From Verrucomicrobiota bacterium (lineage in GTDB: Bacteria; Verrucomicrobiota; Verrucomicrobiia; Opitutales; Opitutaceae), in NCBI GenBank assembly GCA_023430825.1, contig JAEYYL010000255.1, forward strand, positions 1 through 34,547: a DNA stretch of 34,547 nucleotides, written 5' to 3'. This document shows positions 33,020-34,547 of the stretch, in pieces; the stretch's first letter is position 1, and every line of letters begins with the position of its first letter. Below the pieces are notes generated by a model. It was not told the DNA's origin. It ran no database searches and saw nothing but the letters and a program-made list of their open reading frames with translations. Made by a program: the position numbers and the translations under genes.

Positions 33020-33049
33020 TCATCGGGCAGCGTAAACATCGCCCGATGA
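33020..33049 (+). promoter_or_regulatory. hairpin covering the start codon of the PEP-CTERM gene
   Basis: TCATCGGGC (33020-33028) is the exact complement of GCCCGATGA (33041-33049) with a 12-base loop. The ATG at 33046 is within the right arm. Folded in mRNA it would hide the start codon. It could equally be a DNA palindrome bound by a regulator. Confidence 0.5.
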
Positions 33050-34299
33050 CCCGCTCCGCTCGTTCCGCTGGCGCCCTGGTGTTCTTCAGCCTCCTGACCG
33101 CGCTCCCGGCCCACGCCGTGCGGTGGGTGGGCTCCAGCGGCGACCCGTTCAACACCGGCTCATCGTGGAGCGGCGGCGCGGTTCCCTCCGGCGGCAGCAG
33201 CACCGCGGAGTTCGCCGGCGCCATCGGCACGATTCGCATCACGCGCACGCATACCATCGGCACCGCTCACTTCACCACCGACTTCACCAGTGGGAGCTTC
33301 TCCGTGCGCGACGGCGGAAGTCTCTCCCTCATCAACGGCGTCAAAAACGATTCCGCCGCCGTCCCGCACTTTTCCATCGAAGACGGGTTCGTCTTCTTCA
33401 CCGGCACGGCGCCGACCCTCGGCAACGCGAGCTTCACCATCGCCAGCGCCGGCACGCTGAAACTCTTCACCGACAACCATCCGAACGGCAGCGCTGCGCG
33501 GATCAATCTCACCGGCGGTTCCGTCACCCCCAACAACACCGTTGACGCCGGCACGGTCTCCCTCGGTGAGGTCAAAGGCACCAGCGGCAACATCACCCTC
33601 GGCCACGCCGCTCTCACCGTCGGTGCACTCGGCACCGATGCCACCTACGCCGGCACCCTCTCCGCCGCTGGCGCACTCACCAAGGTCGGCGGCGGCACGT
33701 GGACGCTGACCGCCGCCAACAGCTACACCGGTCCGACGTCGATCACCGCCGGCGCGATCAAAATCGGCAACACGTCGGGCTCCGTGTTCGGCTCGGGCGA
33801 TGTCACCATCGGCAGCGGCGGCACGCTGACCGGCGCCGGCTCGTTCACCGGTTCGCTCGTCAACGAAGGCCTCTACGCGCCCGGCAACAGTCCGGCGCTC
33901 ACCACGCTCTCGGCGTTTTCACAAGCCGCCACCGGCATCCTCGAAATGGAAATCGCCAGCCTCACCCGCGGCACCGGTTACGACGCGTTGGACGTGACCG
34001 GCCTCCTCGAGTTCGGCGGCACCCTGCGCTTGCTGCTCCTCGACGGCTTCACGCCGGAAGCGGGACAGAGCTTCGATCTCTTCGACGCGTCGACGATGAC
34101 CGGCGCCTTCAGCACGCTCGATCTGCCCACGCTGATGACCGGCCTCGAATGGGACACGTCCGGCCTTTACACGGCCGGCACGCTCGCGATCACAACAGCA
34201 TCCGCGATCCCCGAGCCCAGCACCTACGCGGCGATCTTCGGGAGCGTCGCACTCGTGCTGGCCGTCCGCCGCCGCCGCGCAGCTCCAACTCCGAGGTAG
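33046..34299 (+). CDS. PEP-CTERM surface protein with autotransporter-type beta-strand repeat
   Basis: A 417-residue exported protein. Residues 1-24 are a signal peptide (LVFFSLLTALPAHA). The mature part starts VRWVGSSGDPFNTGSSWSGG and is a Gly/Ser/Thr-rich beta solenoid; LTKVGGGTWTLTAANSYTG then PTSITAGAIKIG (about 212-242) is the autotransporter-associated beta-strand repeat found in passenger domains. The C-terminus is a PEP-CTERM sorting signal: IPEPSTY (388), a hydrophobic helix and an RRRR cluster, which an exosortase elsewhere in the genome would cut. It is probably part of the cell envelope or extracellular matrix. The ATG at 33046 is preferred; the upstream Arg-rich frame would spoil the signal peptide, and a hairpin overlaps this start. 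Confidence 0.92.
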   Translation: MTRSARSAGALVFFSLLTALPAHAVRWVGSSGDPFNTGSSWSGGAVPSGGSSTAEFAGAIGTIRITRTHTIGTAHFTTDFTSGSFSVRDGGSLSLINGVKNDSAAVPHFSIEDGFVFFTGTAPTLGNASFTIASAGTLKLFTDNHPNGSAARINLTGGSVTPNNTVDAGTVSLGEVKGTSGNITLGHAALTVGALGTDATYAGTLSAAGALTKVGGGTWTLTAANSYTGPTSITAGAIKIGNTSGSVFGSGDVTIGSGGTLTGAGSFTGSLVNEGLYAPGNSPALTTLSAFSQAATGILEMEIASLTRGTGYDALDVTGLLEFGGTLRLLLLDGFTPEAGQSFDLFDASTMTGAFSTLDLPTLMTGLEWDTSGLYTAGTLAITTASAIPEPSTYAAIFGSVALVLAVRRRRAAPTPR

Positions 34300-34353
34300 C
34301 GCGCCGGCTCGGCCGGAATCCAAGCTCGCGACTTCGCAAGGAGCACGGACGTC

Positions 34354-34547
34354 CTTAGCCCGGATACGTCACACTCGAATCAACCAAGTCATGGTTCACA
34401 GAGGACACTGAGCTGTGACACAGAGGCAGCAGGAGGCCACAAGGTGTTGGATGCGTTTGTTGCGAAAACGAGGCGGATTGAAAGGGGTGTCCAGATAGGA
34501 TCGGTGAGTTCTCCTCGGTGAACTCCGTGTCGGAGTTCTGTGCGCTC
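34354..34547. repeat. dispersed CTGTGTCGG repeat, cut by the window end
   Basis: TCACACTCGAATCAACCAAG (34369-34388) matches 25258-25277 at 17 of 20 bases. CACAGAGG and GTGACACAGAGG blocks, GCAGGAGGCCACAAG (near 34430) and a right arm CTCCGTGTCGGAGTTCTGTG follow in the same order as in the copy at 25246-25467. The middle differs in sequence. The window ends inside the right arm. The region 34300-34353 has nothing to report. Confidence 0.65.

Noticed and set aside
25246..34547. CRISPR array from repeated CTGTGT/GCAAAG words
   Set aside because: Copies are kilobases apart and inverted rather than regularly spaced; no cas genes.

Overview
The window reads as a chromosomal piece of a GC-rich, Gram-negative Verrucomicrobiota bacterium, most likely of the Opitutaceae type. 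The basis is the combination of a PEP-CTERM protein with an autotransporter-associated beta-strand repeat, a siderophore-type TonB receptor used beside glycosidases with no SusD partner, a DUF1080 (3-keto-disaccharide hydrolase) protein, LacI control of sugar genes, and many short palindromic intergenic repeats. Few start codons have a clear Shine-Dalgarno sequence. This placement is inference from gene content; there is no rRNA, tRNA or marker gene to settle it. Both ends of the window lie in repeats (a 126-bp inverted-repeat element at the left, an incomplete dispersed repeat at the right), as expected of a draft contig.

Left part (1-7.2 kb): a MITE-like element, an exported amidohydrolase divergent from an exported TPR protein, a small membrane protein, a GNAT acetyltransferase, a secreted purple-acid-phosphatase-like enzyme and a secreted DUF1080 protein.

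Sugar locus (7.2-17.1 kb): the best-defined system. A LacI regulator sits between two divergent arms. The minus arm is LacI, a DoxX-like membrane protein and a GH130 enzyme. The plus arm is a TonB-dependent receptor, an MFS transporter, an SGNH esterase, an FAD-dependent oxidoreductase and a second GH130 enzyme; its last four genes are very tightly packed. The likely scheme is oligosaccharide uptake across both membranes, deacylation, redox modification and processing of a (probably mannose-containing) glycoside by GH130 enzymes. An alpha-solenoid protein of eight 32-residue repeats, a GH28/GH49-like beta-helix glycosidase and a GH2 beta-galactosidase follow (17.1-22.4 kb).

Middle part (22.4-28.1 kb): a TPR protein flanked by a full-length GreA/GreB-like gene and, on its other side, a decayed copy of that gene's 3' end; then two SDR oxidoreductases divergent from an AraC regulator, with three CTTGCC boxes spaced by whole helical turns between them.

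Right part (28.1-34.5 kb): a small exported protein, a membrane protein with a permease-prefix-like N-terminus, a TetR regulator divergent from a Tat-type metallo-beta-lactamase-fold hydrolase followed by two tiny coupled genes, and a PEP-CTERM surface protein whose start codon lies in a perfect hairpin arm. No CRISPR array, intact transposase, prophage or RNA gene was found. I found no complete novel multi-gene system; the most unusual items are the palindromic and dispersed repeat families, the phased AraC-type boxes, the start-codon hairpin, the solenoid protein and the decayed Gre copy.
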